This document shows positions 57,166 to 64,000 of a stretch of 64,000 nt of DNA, piece after piece. The DNA is taken from positions 434,001 through 498,000 of the forward strand of contig OZ244860.1 of NCBI GenBank assembly GCA_965221035.1. Reading direction: 5' to 3'. The notes beneath the pieces were generated by a model. The model did no database searches. It worked only from the letters and a program-made list of their open reading frames with translations, and was not told where the DNA came from. A program made the position numbers and the translations under genes. The number at the start of each line of letters is the position of its first letter. Within the stretch, counting starts at the first letter, position 1. This DNA comes from UBA6522 sp965221035. GTDB taxonomy: Bacteria > Pseudomonadota > Gammaproteobacteria > Steroidobacterales > Rariloculaceae.

Positions 57166-58077
57166 ATGCGAACCAATCCCGTCATCGCCGACCGGTCGTC
57201 GATGGACCAGGCGGACTTCTATTCCAGAAACGGCTACCTGATCGTCGAGGACCTGCTGGACGCGGATGAATTGGCCGAACTGGAAGCGGACTTGATCAAG
57301 CTGGCCCGTGGCGGTTATTCGGTGAACGGCATCGGCACCGTTCCCGCGACCGTGAGCGATGCCGAAGCGCTGGAACGCATCCTGTGCATCCACATGCCGC
57401 ACTTCGTTTCGCCGGTCATCAGGAAGTTCACCGCGCATCCGGGGCTTGCGCGGGTGCTCGGGCGGATCGTCGGGGCCCACCTGCGGCCCGGGCACTGGAA
57501 TGGCGGCGTCAAGTGCATGCAGTCGATGTTCTTCGCCAAGCCGCCCGGCAAGCCCGGGCAGGCCTGGCACCAGGACGAAAGCTTCATCCCCACGCGTGAT
57601 CGAAGCCTGTGCGGTGCGTGGATCGCCATTGATGATGCGACGCGCGAAAATGGTTGTCTTCGGGTGATCCCGGGCAGCCATCTGGCAGGCGTCCTGTACC
57701 CCCTGAGGACGCATGATCGGACCGACGAGTTTGATCCGGCGCCAGAGAGTCACGGCTTTGACGATGAGGGCGAAGCCACCATCGAGCTTCGCGCCGGTTC
57801 GGTGCTGTTCTTCAACGGCTATCTGCTGCACCGGAGCAGGAAGAACGCCAGCAACCGCTACCGGCGAGCCCTGGTGAACCACTACATGAGCACGCAAAGT
57901 CCGCTGCACTGGTGTCTGGACGAGAAGCTCGCGGACGGCTCGAAGCACGACTCGGACAACCGCAACGTGCACATCGTCTGTGGTGAGGACCCGTACGCCC
58001 ATCTCGGCTACACGACCCCGGCGAATCCCGTATTCCTGCGCGAATACGGGCAAGGCAATGCTGTCTCCGGCTGCTGA
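57166..58077 (+). CDS. Phytanoyl-CoA dioxygenase-family (PhyH) oxygenase
   Basis: This 303-residue Fe(II)/2-oxoglutarate oxygenase is related to the 55150 enzyme. The start ATG has AGGGAAGAG upstream. The iron site is WHQDESFIP, with the distal His in GYLLHRSRKN and the Arg that follows. A GAWIAIDDATRENGCLRV strand precedes a PGSHLAGVL loop, as in the family. The gene overlaps the first ABC permease gene by 20 nt, so it is the first gene of that operon. The substrate is unknown; it may act on the molecule the transporter imports. Confidence 0.9.
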   Translation: MRTNPVIADRSSMDQADFYSRNGYLIVEDLLDADELAELEADLIKLARGGYSVNGIGTVPATVSDAEALERILCIHMPHFVSPVIRKFTAHPGLARVLGRIVGAHLRPGHWNGGVKCMQSMFFAKPPGKPGQAWHQDESFIPTRDRSLCGAWIAIDDATRENGCLRVIPGSHLAGVLYPLRTHDRTDEFDPAPESHGFDDEGEATIELRAGSVLFFNGYLLHRSRKNASNRYRRALVNHYMSTQSPLHWCLDEKLADGSKHDSDNRNVHIVCGEDPYAHLGYTTPANPVFLREYGQGNAVSGC

Positions 58078-59638
58078 CACTCGGGTCGACAAGGCGGTTG
58101 CGCCAGGGTCAGTCGCCGTACCCGCCATTCCGGCCTTTGTGGCCCGGCTCATTGCTGTGGTGGTACTGGGCTGGGTGGCCGCGTCCGGGGCCGGGGCTCA
58201 ATTACAGGGCCAGGAAGGCGCGCAGATTCAACCTCCTGTTGTCACCGTGATAGAGGCCGCGCAGCGTTACCGGGAGATTCGTATCGATGTGGCCTTCCTG
58301 CCGAGCGCGGCCGTCGGCGGATTCGAGATCTGGTTCTCTGGCAACTCTTTCGGGTCGGTCCGCGATGCGGAATTGCACTCGTCCATTCGCGTGGGCGAAA
58401 CCACAGGACTTGAACGGGAGCCGGAGGGAGAAGCCTTCGAGGAGTGCTGGAGTGATGGCGTGCCGGTGGTGCGCGATGACGCCGGCATTCCCGTCGTGGG
58501 ACGGGACGCGTCGAACTGGTCCTGTGCGCTGGGCGGCATGCTGCCGGGGGTCGAACAGTGGATCGCGGTTGTGCCGGTCGGGCTCGATGGGACCCCCCTG
58601 GTGGATACGGAAAGCTTGCAACCGGTGGTCGGGCGGACCAACGTGGCCGACGCTAGAACACCTCCTCCGGACACCCGACCGATCACCTACGCCCTGGGCT
58701 CTGTCGTGGTGTCGGCGATCGCGCTGCTGTCGTTCCTGTCCTGGCGGGATGCCCGGCGCGGCCGTTCACGCGCCCGACTCGCACACGTTTACGTCGCACC
58801 GGCCCTTGTCGCACTGGCGACGCTGACCTTCTATCCGATCCTCTACGGCATGTGGCTGGCGTTTACGAATGCCGATCAGACCCGTCTGGGCGACGAAGCC
58901 TGGGTCGGTCTGGCCAACTTCGTGACCGTGTTCGCGACTCCGGGGCTGTGGCGGGTGACGCTGTTCACGTTTGTGTGGGCGTTCAGCAATGTCGTGGCAC
59001 ATGTTTTTCTGGGGCTGGTCCTTGCGCTTGCGCTCAACAGGCCGGGGCTCAAGGGAAGGACGATCTATCGTACGGTGCTGCTGTTGCCGTGGGCGATTCC
59101 GGGGTACATCTCGATACTGGCGTGGAACGGAATGCTTCAGCCGGACGGCCTGATCAACGGGGTACTCGACGCCAGCGTCGACTTCTTCGCCGGACCGGCA
59201 TCCGCCCGTCTCGTGGTGATCCTGGTGAACATCTGGCTAGGCGTGCCGTTCATGATGATGGCGCTGAGCGGGGCCTTGCAGGCGCTGTCGACCGATATGT
59301 TCGAGGCGGCGGAGCTTGACGGGGTGAGCCGCTGGGACCAGTTCCGACACCTGACCCTGCCGAACCTCAAGGGGACGCTGGTTCCCATCAGCCTGCTGAG
59401 CTTCATCTGGACATTCAACTCCTTCAACACGATCTATCTGCTGACGCGAGGCAACCCATATGTCGGATTCGGTGAACCCGGCGCGACCGATATCCTGGTC
59501 ACCTACGTGTTCTCGGTCGCGTTCGAATACGGCCGTTACGGCGTCGCCGCGGCCTGGTCGGTGTTCGTTTTCCTGATGCTGGTCGGCTTTTCCTGGCTTT
59601 ACCTGCGACAGACCCGGGTGACCGAGGCGGCCGCATGA
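58058..59638 (+). CDS. ABC transporter permease (MalF-like) with N-terminal extracytoplasmic domain
   Basis: This 526-residue inner-membrane protein has two parts. After a hydrophobic or signal-like segment (RLIAVVVLGWVAAS) come about 165 residues with Cys, Trp and Gly turns that should face the periplasm (PPVVTVIEAAQRYREIR to VNADARTPP-type sequence). The C-terminal half is a MalF-type permease with six helices, the EAAELDGVSRWDQFRHLTLP coupling loop, and FIWTFNSFNTIYLLTRG. MalF has an extracytoplasmic loop, but not of this N-terminal kind. It overlaps the PhyH gene by 20 nt and the second permease by 4 nt (ATGA). Confidence 0.88.
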   Translation: MLSPAADTRVDKAVAPGSVAVPAIPAFVARLIAVVVLGWVAASGAGAQLQGQEGAQIQPPVVTVIEAAQRYREIRIDVAFLPSAAVGGFEIWFSGNSFGSVRDAELHSSIRVGETTGLEREPEGEAFEECWSDGVPVVRDDAGIPVVGRDASNWSCALGGMLPGVEQWIAVVPVGLDGTPLVDTESLQPVVGRTNVADARTPPPDTRPITYALGSVVVSAIALLSFLSWRDARRGRSRARLAHVYVAPALVALATLTFYPILYGMWLAFTNADQTRLGDEAWVGLANFVTVFATPGLWRVTLFTFVWAFSNVVAHVFLGLVLALALNRPGLKGRTIYRTVLLLPWAIPGYISILAWNGMLQPDGLINGVLDASVDFFAGPASARLVVILVNIWLGVPFMMMALSGALQALSTDMFEAAELDGVSRWDQFRHLTLPNLKGTLVPISLLSFIWTFNSFNTIYLLTRGNPYVGFGEPGATDILVTYVFSVAFEYGRYGVAAAWSVFVFLMLVGFSWLYLRQTRVTEAAA

Positions 59639-60882
59639 GTGCCCACTCCCTGGCAGAGCAATGGTATGTGCCGGCCGAGATCCAGGCGCTGCGAACCTGG
59701 ATACCGTTCGCAGCGCTCGTCAACCTGCTCATTTTCGGCGGCGAGTTACTGAGAGGGGGCGGGGACTCCCGGTCGATCGTTCTGGCGGGCGTGGTGATGT
59801 TGCTGTTGCTGCGCATTTGCCTTCCGGACGGCACCGCGGCGTGGCGGCGGCACACGGGCCAGCTGACAGGCGCCGCGGTCTTCGCGCTCGGTGTCTATTC
59901 CCTCATGGACGGACAGGCGACGCCATACGACGTGTGGGCGGGTTCGTGGCTGCTCGTACCCTCCGCGCTGGCCATCTACTGGCTGACTGCGGGGGTGAGC
60001 GGGAAATGGTCGGCGGGAAGCGCAGACAAGACTTTGGCTGAACGCGGGCTGGCGCGTAACAGGCTCGTGGCCCCGCGACTGGAGAAACTTGCCCTGCATA
60101 CGTTTCTGATCCATGCCGTCGGGTTGGTGATCGTCCCTGTGGTGTGGATACTGGATGTGGCGGTCTCGCCCGGCAACATCCTCGGTGGCGCCATCGGCGA
60201 CGCATTCACGCTGGACCACTTCCGAACAGTGCTTGGCGGAGGGTCGTTCTGGCTGTGGACCCGCAATTCGGTGGTGGTGGCGACCGGCACGACCATCGTC
60301 GGCCTGCTGCTGGCGATTCCCGCCGGTTATGCGTTCAGCCGTTATCAATTTTCCGGGCGCAAGGGTGCGATGTTCGTGTTCATGCTGATACAGATGTTTC
60401 CGGGCATCGTGATCCTCGTGCCGTACTTCATGGTGATGAAGACGTTGGGCCTGCTGAATACCAGCGTGGGGTTGATCATCGCGTACTCGGTGACGGCCCT
60501 GCCGTTCTGCGTGTGGATGCTCAAGGGGTTCTTCGATGCCGTGCCGCGGGCGCTGGAAGAGGCGGCGATGCTGGACGGTTGCTCGCAGGCCGAAGTTTTC
60601 CTGCGGATCGTGCTGCCGTTGTCGCTGCCCGCGGTTGCCATCACCGCCTTGTTCTCGTTTCTCACCGCCTGGAACGAATTCCTGCTGGCGCTGGTCTTCA
60701 ACACGTCCAACGACGCCTATACGCTGCCTGTCGGGTTATCCTCGATGATTCCCGCAACCGGCCAGCAGTGGGGCGATTTTGCGGCGGCGAGCCTCGTGGT
60801 CAGCATTCCCGTGGTGGTGTTGTTCGTGCTGTTTCAGAAAGCGCTCATCCAGGGCCTGAGCGCCGGCAGCGTCAAGGGATGA
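59635..60882 (+). CDS. ABC transporter permease (MalG-like) with extra N-terminal helices
   Basis: This 415-residue inner-membrane protein pairs with the preceding MalF-like permease. About 130 N-terminal residues hold four extra hydrophobic helices (VNLLIFGGELL, VVMLLLLRICL, GAAVFALGVYSL, WLLVPSALAIYWL) before the canonical six-helix MalG core. The core carries EEAAMLDGCSQAEVFLRIVLPLSLP as coupling loop and ALFSFLTAWNEFLLALVF. The start ATG overlaps the previous stop as ATGA. Canonical MalG-type permeases have about 280-300 residues, so the extension is unusual and its role is unknown. Confidence 0.88.
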   Translation: MSAHSLAEQWYVPAEIQALRTWIPFAALVNLLIFGGELLRGGGDSRSIVLAGVVMLLLLRICLPDGTAAWRRHTGQLTGAAVFALGVYSLMDGQATPYDVWAGSWLLVPSALAIYWLTAGVSGKWSAGSADKTLAERGLARNRLVAPRLEKLALHTFLIHAVGLVIVPVVWILDVAVSPGNILGGAIGDAFTLDHFRTVLGGGSFWLWTRNSVVVATGTTIVGLLLAIPAGYAFSRYQFSGRKGAMFVFMLIQMFPGIVILVPYFMVMKTLGLLNTSVGLIIAYSVTALPFCVWMLKGFFDAVPRALEEAAMLDGCSQAEVFLRIVLPLSLPAVAITALFSFLTAWNEFLLALVFNTSNDAYTLPVGLSSMIPATGQQWGDFAAASLVVSIPVVVLFVLFQKALIQGLSAGSVKG

Positions 60883-60926
60883 GTCCAATGCGCAGATTCA
60901 GCGGCAGGGGTCATTGAGTATTTGCC

Positions 60927-61991
60927 ATGTCGGAAGTGGATTTCATCGGAGCGACCAAGGTCTACGACGACGGCACGCTTGCGCTCGATTCTCTGGATCT
61001 TAAGGTGAGGGAAGGAGAGTTCCTCGTCCTTCTGGGACCATCCGGATGCGGCAAGTCGACGGCTCTGCGCCTGCTCGCCGGTCTCGAGGACATTTCACGC
61101 GGCGAGATTCGGATCGACGGGGGAAAGGTCAGCGACCTTCCGCCGGGGGCGAGGGGGATCGGCATGGTGTTTCAGTCCTATGCCCTGTATCCCCACATGA
61201 GCGTAAGGGACAACCTTTCGTTCGGCCTGCGGCGCGCCAAGGGTCGCCGCAAGGTCAGCCAGGCAGAAATCTCCTCCAGGGTGGAAGAGGCGACCGAGAT
61301 GCTGGACCTGGGCCTGGTTCTGGACAAGAAGCCCAGGGAGCTCTCCGGCGGCCAGCAGCAGCGGGTGGCGATCGGCCGTGCCCTGGTGCGGCGGCCCAAG
61401 GTACTGCTGATGGACGAACCCTTGTCCAATCTCGATGCGAAACTGCGCAATCGTATGCGTTACGAGATTCGAAGATTGCACGAATTGCATGGCACCACGA
61501 CGCTCTACGTGACTCACGACCAGGTCGAAGCCATGACGCTGGCGGACCGCGTCGCCATCATCGCGCACGGCAGGCTGCAGCAACACGCACGGCCGCTCGA
61601 CGCCTATCATCGACCGGCGAACTCCTTCGTCGCTTCGTTCCTGGGAACGCCGTCGATGAACCTGATCGAGGGCGTCGCTGATAACGGCGTGTTCCGCGCC
61701 GGAAAGCTCAAGTTCGCGCTGCCCGAGCATCTTGCCGCCCGCAGCGGACCCGGCATCTATGGCGTTCGCCCGGAAGATGTCCTGGTGGGTGATGGCGGGG
61801 AGGTGAACTGCACCGTCGCCGGAGTGGAACGACTCGGCAGCGATGCCATATACCACCTTGATGCCGGCGGGCACTCCATCCGGGCCTTGCGCCGCATGCC
61901 GAGTGGCGGCGTCGAACCGGCCGGAAGCAAGGAGCGGAAAACGCTGGACGTCACTCTGTCCGTACCCTCGGCGCTGATCTTCGATGACTAG
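60927..61991 (+). CDS. ABC transporter ATP-binding protein (UgpC/MsmX-like)
   Basis: This 354-residue ATPase energises the permease pair. It has Walker A GPSGCGKSTALRLLAG, Q-loop QSYALYPHM, the signature LSGGQQQRVAIGRALV, Walker B VLLMDEPLSNLD and the switch THDQVEAM. A C-terminal TOBE-type domain (GVRPEDVLVGDGG) is typical of sugar/polyol importers. It starts 44 nt after the second permease gene. With no substrate-binding protein gene in this operon, the identity of the transported solute remains open; sugar, oligosaccharide or glycerol-phosphate-like molecules are usual for the family. Confidence 0.93.
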   Translation: MSEVDFIGATKVYDDGTLALDSLDLKVREGEFLVLLGPSGCGKSTALRLLAGLEDISRGEIRIDGGKVSDLPPGARGIGMVFQSYALYPHMSVRDNLSFGLRRAKGRRKVSQAEISSRVEEATEMLDLGLVLDKKPRELSGGQQQRVAIGRALVRRPKVLLMDEPLSNLDAKLRNRMRYEIRRLHELHGTTTLYVTHDQVEAMTLADRVAIIAHGRLQQHARPLDAYHRPANSFVASFLGTPSMNLIEGVADNGVFRAGKLKFALPEHLAARSGPGIYGVRPEDVLVGDGGEVNCTVAGVERLGSDAIYHLDAGGHSIRALRRMPSGGVEPAGSKERKTLDVTLSVPSALIFDD

Positions 61992-62035
61992 CGGGTGCCA
62001 ACCACCTTTCTGCGGGGCACCACGGTGAGCAAGGC

Positions 62036-63283
62036 ATGACCGCATGGGACGCATCGGATCCGTTTGCCGCGCAGCGCCGCCAATGCGGCGTTCTCAAGGG
62101 AAGTTTTCTGGGCGAGACGATTCCGCTGATCCTGCGCTACGATGATGTGCGCCGGGCTGCGTCGGACTACCGGACGTTCAGTTCCGACGCGCCCTTTCGC
62201 GTGCCCATTCCGTCAGAAGAACGGGTGCGCAATGTGCGGCAGCTGCCCATCGAGGTCGATCCGCCCGAGCATGCCGACTACAGGGCCATCGTCCAGCCGT
62301 TTTTCAACGTGTCGCAACGTCGCGACATGGCTCCGCGCATCACGGCCCTCATCGACGGCCTGCTTGACGACGCGATCCACTCCGGCCCCGTCGAAGTCGT
62401 CAACCAGTTTGCGCTTCCTCTACAGTCGCGCGCGCTGACCGTCTTGCTGCGCATGCCCTTGGAGGAAGCGGAGGAATGGACCCGCTGGGGACTGCATGTC
62501 TTTTCCGGGTCGGAGGGGCATTGCGAAGCAAAGGGAGGCGTCCTCGACCGTTACCTGAACCGGCAGTTCGACCGGGCGCAGACCCGCCCCGGCGACGATT
62601 TTTTCAGCGCGTTGACTACGGCGTCCTTCCGGGGCCGCCCGCTGACGCGCGACGAGATGGTTGGGTTTGCCAATCTCGTCTTCGCCGGCGGCCGCGACAC
62701 GGTGATCGCCACCGTATCGCTGGCGCTGGCGCATTTTGCCGAGCAACCGGAAGAACTCGCCGAAGTATGCGAAAAGCCCTTGGCGCTGCGCAATTGCGTC
62801 GAGGAGATTGTCCGCGTCGCATCACCGCTGACAATGATCGCCCGCGTGTGCCCACGGGATACCGATGTGGGGGGAGAGCACGTGCCGGCGCACCACCGGG
62901 TGGCGATCTGTTGGGCCTCGGCCAACCGCGACGAATCGATCTTCGAATCGCCCCAGAAGCTGATCGTCGGACGCAAGCGCAATCCCCACGTCGCGTTTGG
63001 CGCCGGTCCCCACCTTTGTCTGGGCGCCTCCTACGCCCGCCTGCTCCTGCGTACGCTGATCAGCCGGATCTACGACCGGGTGGGCGGCATGAAGGTGGTC
63101 ACAAGCGAACCCCGCTACGAGGCGTGGCCCGCCTATCGCCGCCAGACGGGATACGAGTCGTTGGTCATTCGCTTTGACCGCCCGCGCGGCCGGCGGGCGG
63201 AACCAGCGACTCACAAGGCGGGGCCTGTAGGTTGTCGCGAAACCGGCGCATCGCCTGGAGGGGGTTGTTCGAGTGGAAGTTGA
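62036..63283 (+). CDS. Cytochrome P450
   Basis: This 415-residue cytochrome P450 monooxygenase has the I-helix AGGRDT (217-222), the ExxR motif EEIVR (Glu257, Arg260) and the heme-binding loop FGAGPHLCLGA, with the axial Cys328. The residues before the heme loop (NPHVA) also fit the family. The C-terminal tail of about 35 residues after the last conserved segment (EPATHKAGPVGC) is longer than usual and low-complexity. It follows the ABC ATPase by 44 nt on the same strand, so it probably belongs to the PhyH/ABC transcript. The substrate and redox partner are unknown. Confidence 0.93.
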   Translation: MTAWDASDPFAAQRRQCGVLKGSFLGETIPLILRYDDVRRAASDYRTFSSDAPFRVPIPSEERVRNVRQLPIEVDPPEHADYRAIVQPFFNVSQRRDMAPRITALIDGLLDDAIHSGPVEVVNQFALPLQSRALTVLLRMPLEEAEEWTRWGLHVFSGSEGHCEAKGGVLDRYLNRQFDRAQTRPGDDFFSALTTASFRGRPLTRDEMVGFANLVFAGGRDTVIATVSLALAHFAEQPEELAEVCEKPLALRNCVEEIVRVASPLTMIARVCPRDTDVGGEHVPAHHRVAICWASANRDESIFESPQKLIVGRKRNPHVAFGAGPHLCLGASYARLLLRTLISRIYDRVGGMKVVTSEPRYEAWPAYRRQTGYESLVIRFDRPRGRRAEPATHKAGPVGCRETGASPGGGCSSGS

Positions 63284-64000
63284 AGGGCTGGACCTGGCGC
63301 GTGGACCCAGGCCGGGAGAGCTGACATTGCACGAGGAGTTTGTGCTGCTTTGCCTGCATGGCAACAAGGGGGCGATCCGATACGGGAAGCGCCGTTACGG
63401 CCTCGCCGGTGCGCTGACAGCTGAACTTCTTCTGCAAAGACTGATCCGTGTGGACGCGTCGCGTCGTCGCAAGCCGATTGTGGCCCACAACTCCCGATGG
63501 GTGAACGACCCGATTATGAACGCCTGTCTGCGAAAGATCCGCGATGCGAAACGTCGGGCGCGGCTGACCACGTGGGTATTGCGCCTTGGCCTGTTCGAAA
63601 AGCTCGGTCATGGAGTGTCCCAACGGTTATGTTGGCGGGGCATCCTCCGCGCCGAGGAGAAAACGATGCTGCTGTACCGCGGGAGGATCTACCGGCAAAT
63701 CAACCCGAACCCGGAGCGCTCCTTGATCGAACGTCTTCGGGAAGCGATCTTTACCGACTCGGACAACGTGTCCTCCCGAACCAGCATCCTGGTGTCCTTG
63801 GCTGACGCCTGCGATCTGCTGCCAACGATTTTCGGGCGTGACGAAACAAGCGTGCGCGAGCTTCGTATCAAGCAGCTTGCGAACGGGCAGGCTGTCGGGG
63901 AAAGGGTGAGGCAGGCTGTAAACGCCGCCCAGACGGTGGTTGGAACGGCAGGAGGAGTCGTGTCTGCGGGATTGGGCGCGGCGCTCAGCGGTTTGTTTTC
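63273..64000 (+). CDS. GPP34 (GOLPH3)-family phosphoprotein, runs off right edge
   Basis: This open frame starts at a GTG at 63273, with GGAGGGG about 11 nt upstream, overlaps the P450 stop by 11 nt and continues past the window's end. The product matches the GPP34/GOLPH3 family: LTLHEEFVLLCLHGN, then YGLAGALTAELLLQRLIRVD, a basic RRARLTTWVLRLGLF stretch, and a later LVSLADACDLLPTIF. In eukaryotes the family binds phosphoinositides; in bacteria its role is unclear, with a membrane-lipid interaction suspected. The last visible residues (GGVVSAGLGAALSG) may begin a hydrophobic tail. Confidence 0.8.
   Translation, partial: MEVEGLDLARGPRPGELTLHEEFVLLCLHGNKGAIRYGKRRYGLAGALTAELLLQRLIRVDASRRRKPIVAHNSRWVNDPIMNACLRKIRDAKRRARLTTWVLRLGLFEKLGHGVSQRLCWRGILRAEEKTMLLYRGRIYRQINPNPERSLIERLREAIFTDSDNVSSRTSILVSLADACDLLPTIFGRDETSVRELRIKQLANGQAVGERVRQAVNAAQTVVGTAGGVVSAGLGAALSGLF

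Overview
The window reads as a chromosomal segment of a G+C-rich gammaproteobacterium. The housekeeping blocks support this: dnaX-ybaB-recR, a divergent rsgA/orn pair, a divergent ppsA/ppsR pair next to a DUF1249 (YqiB-type) gene, prc, and a class II tRNA-Ser. The abundance of DUF6152 proteins, sulfatases, phytanoyl-CoA dioxygenase-like proteins, a quinoprotein and a p-cresol-methylhydroxylase-like flavocytochrome suggests an aerobic, probably marine or host-associated heterotroph related to Woeseia/Steroidobacter-type lineages. That placement is inference only.

Layout. 1-9036: a secreted S41 peptidase (cut by the window edge), four genes built from DUF6152-type modules, an aldo/keto reductase, and an operon of a membrane protein, an EF-hand-bearing metallo-beta-lactamase-fold enzyme and a RraA-like aldolase. 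9099-14247: a visibly AT-richer accessory island on the minus strand. It holds a large uncharacterised P-loop NTPase and a partner gene that an IS3-family element has cut in two; removing the element restores one in-frame 357-residue protein. 14593-28578: a mostly catabolic region with a PQQ dehydrogenase, a sulfotransferase remnant, a sulfatase, a tandem cupin, a flavocytochrome, a Rieske/AhpD-like/HD operon, another DUF6152 protein, a PepSY pair, a VOC protein, an arylamine N-acetyltransferase and an outer-membrane barrel. 28619-42953: the conserved core (tRNA-Ser, a YHYH lipoprotein pair, dnaX-ybaB-recR, HIT, rsgA, orn, ppsA/ppsR, DUF1249, prc, small lipoproteins). 43190-51678: a heme c/beta-propeller fusion, an NHL protein, a YeiH-type exporter with a stress protein, a CoxG-like protein, a B3-type metallo-hydrolase, another DUF6152 protein and a VOC/Lrp divergent pair. 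51769-64000: an isopropylmalate-synthase-like enzyme, a second sulfatase, two PhyH dioxygenases around an AraC regulator, an ABC importer with unusual permeases and no binding protein, a P450 and a GPP34 protein cut by the right edge.

How it fits together. Many products carry signal peptides and redox cofactors (PQQ, covalent FAD, heme c, Rieske clusters), so much of the window looks like periplasmic oxidation of small organic molecules, probably aromatic or sulfated, with matching cytoplasmic oxygenases. The two most interesting items are the NTPase/partner island, a candidate conflict or defence system with no family I can name and apparently broken by the insertion sequence, and the DUF6152 paralogues. 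After signal cleavage most of these would expose an N-terminal His-His, and all share a later Asn-Pro-His motif. No CRISPR array, integrase, rRNA or phage gene is visible.
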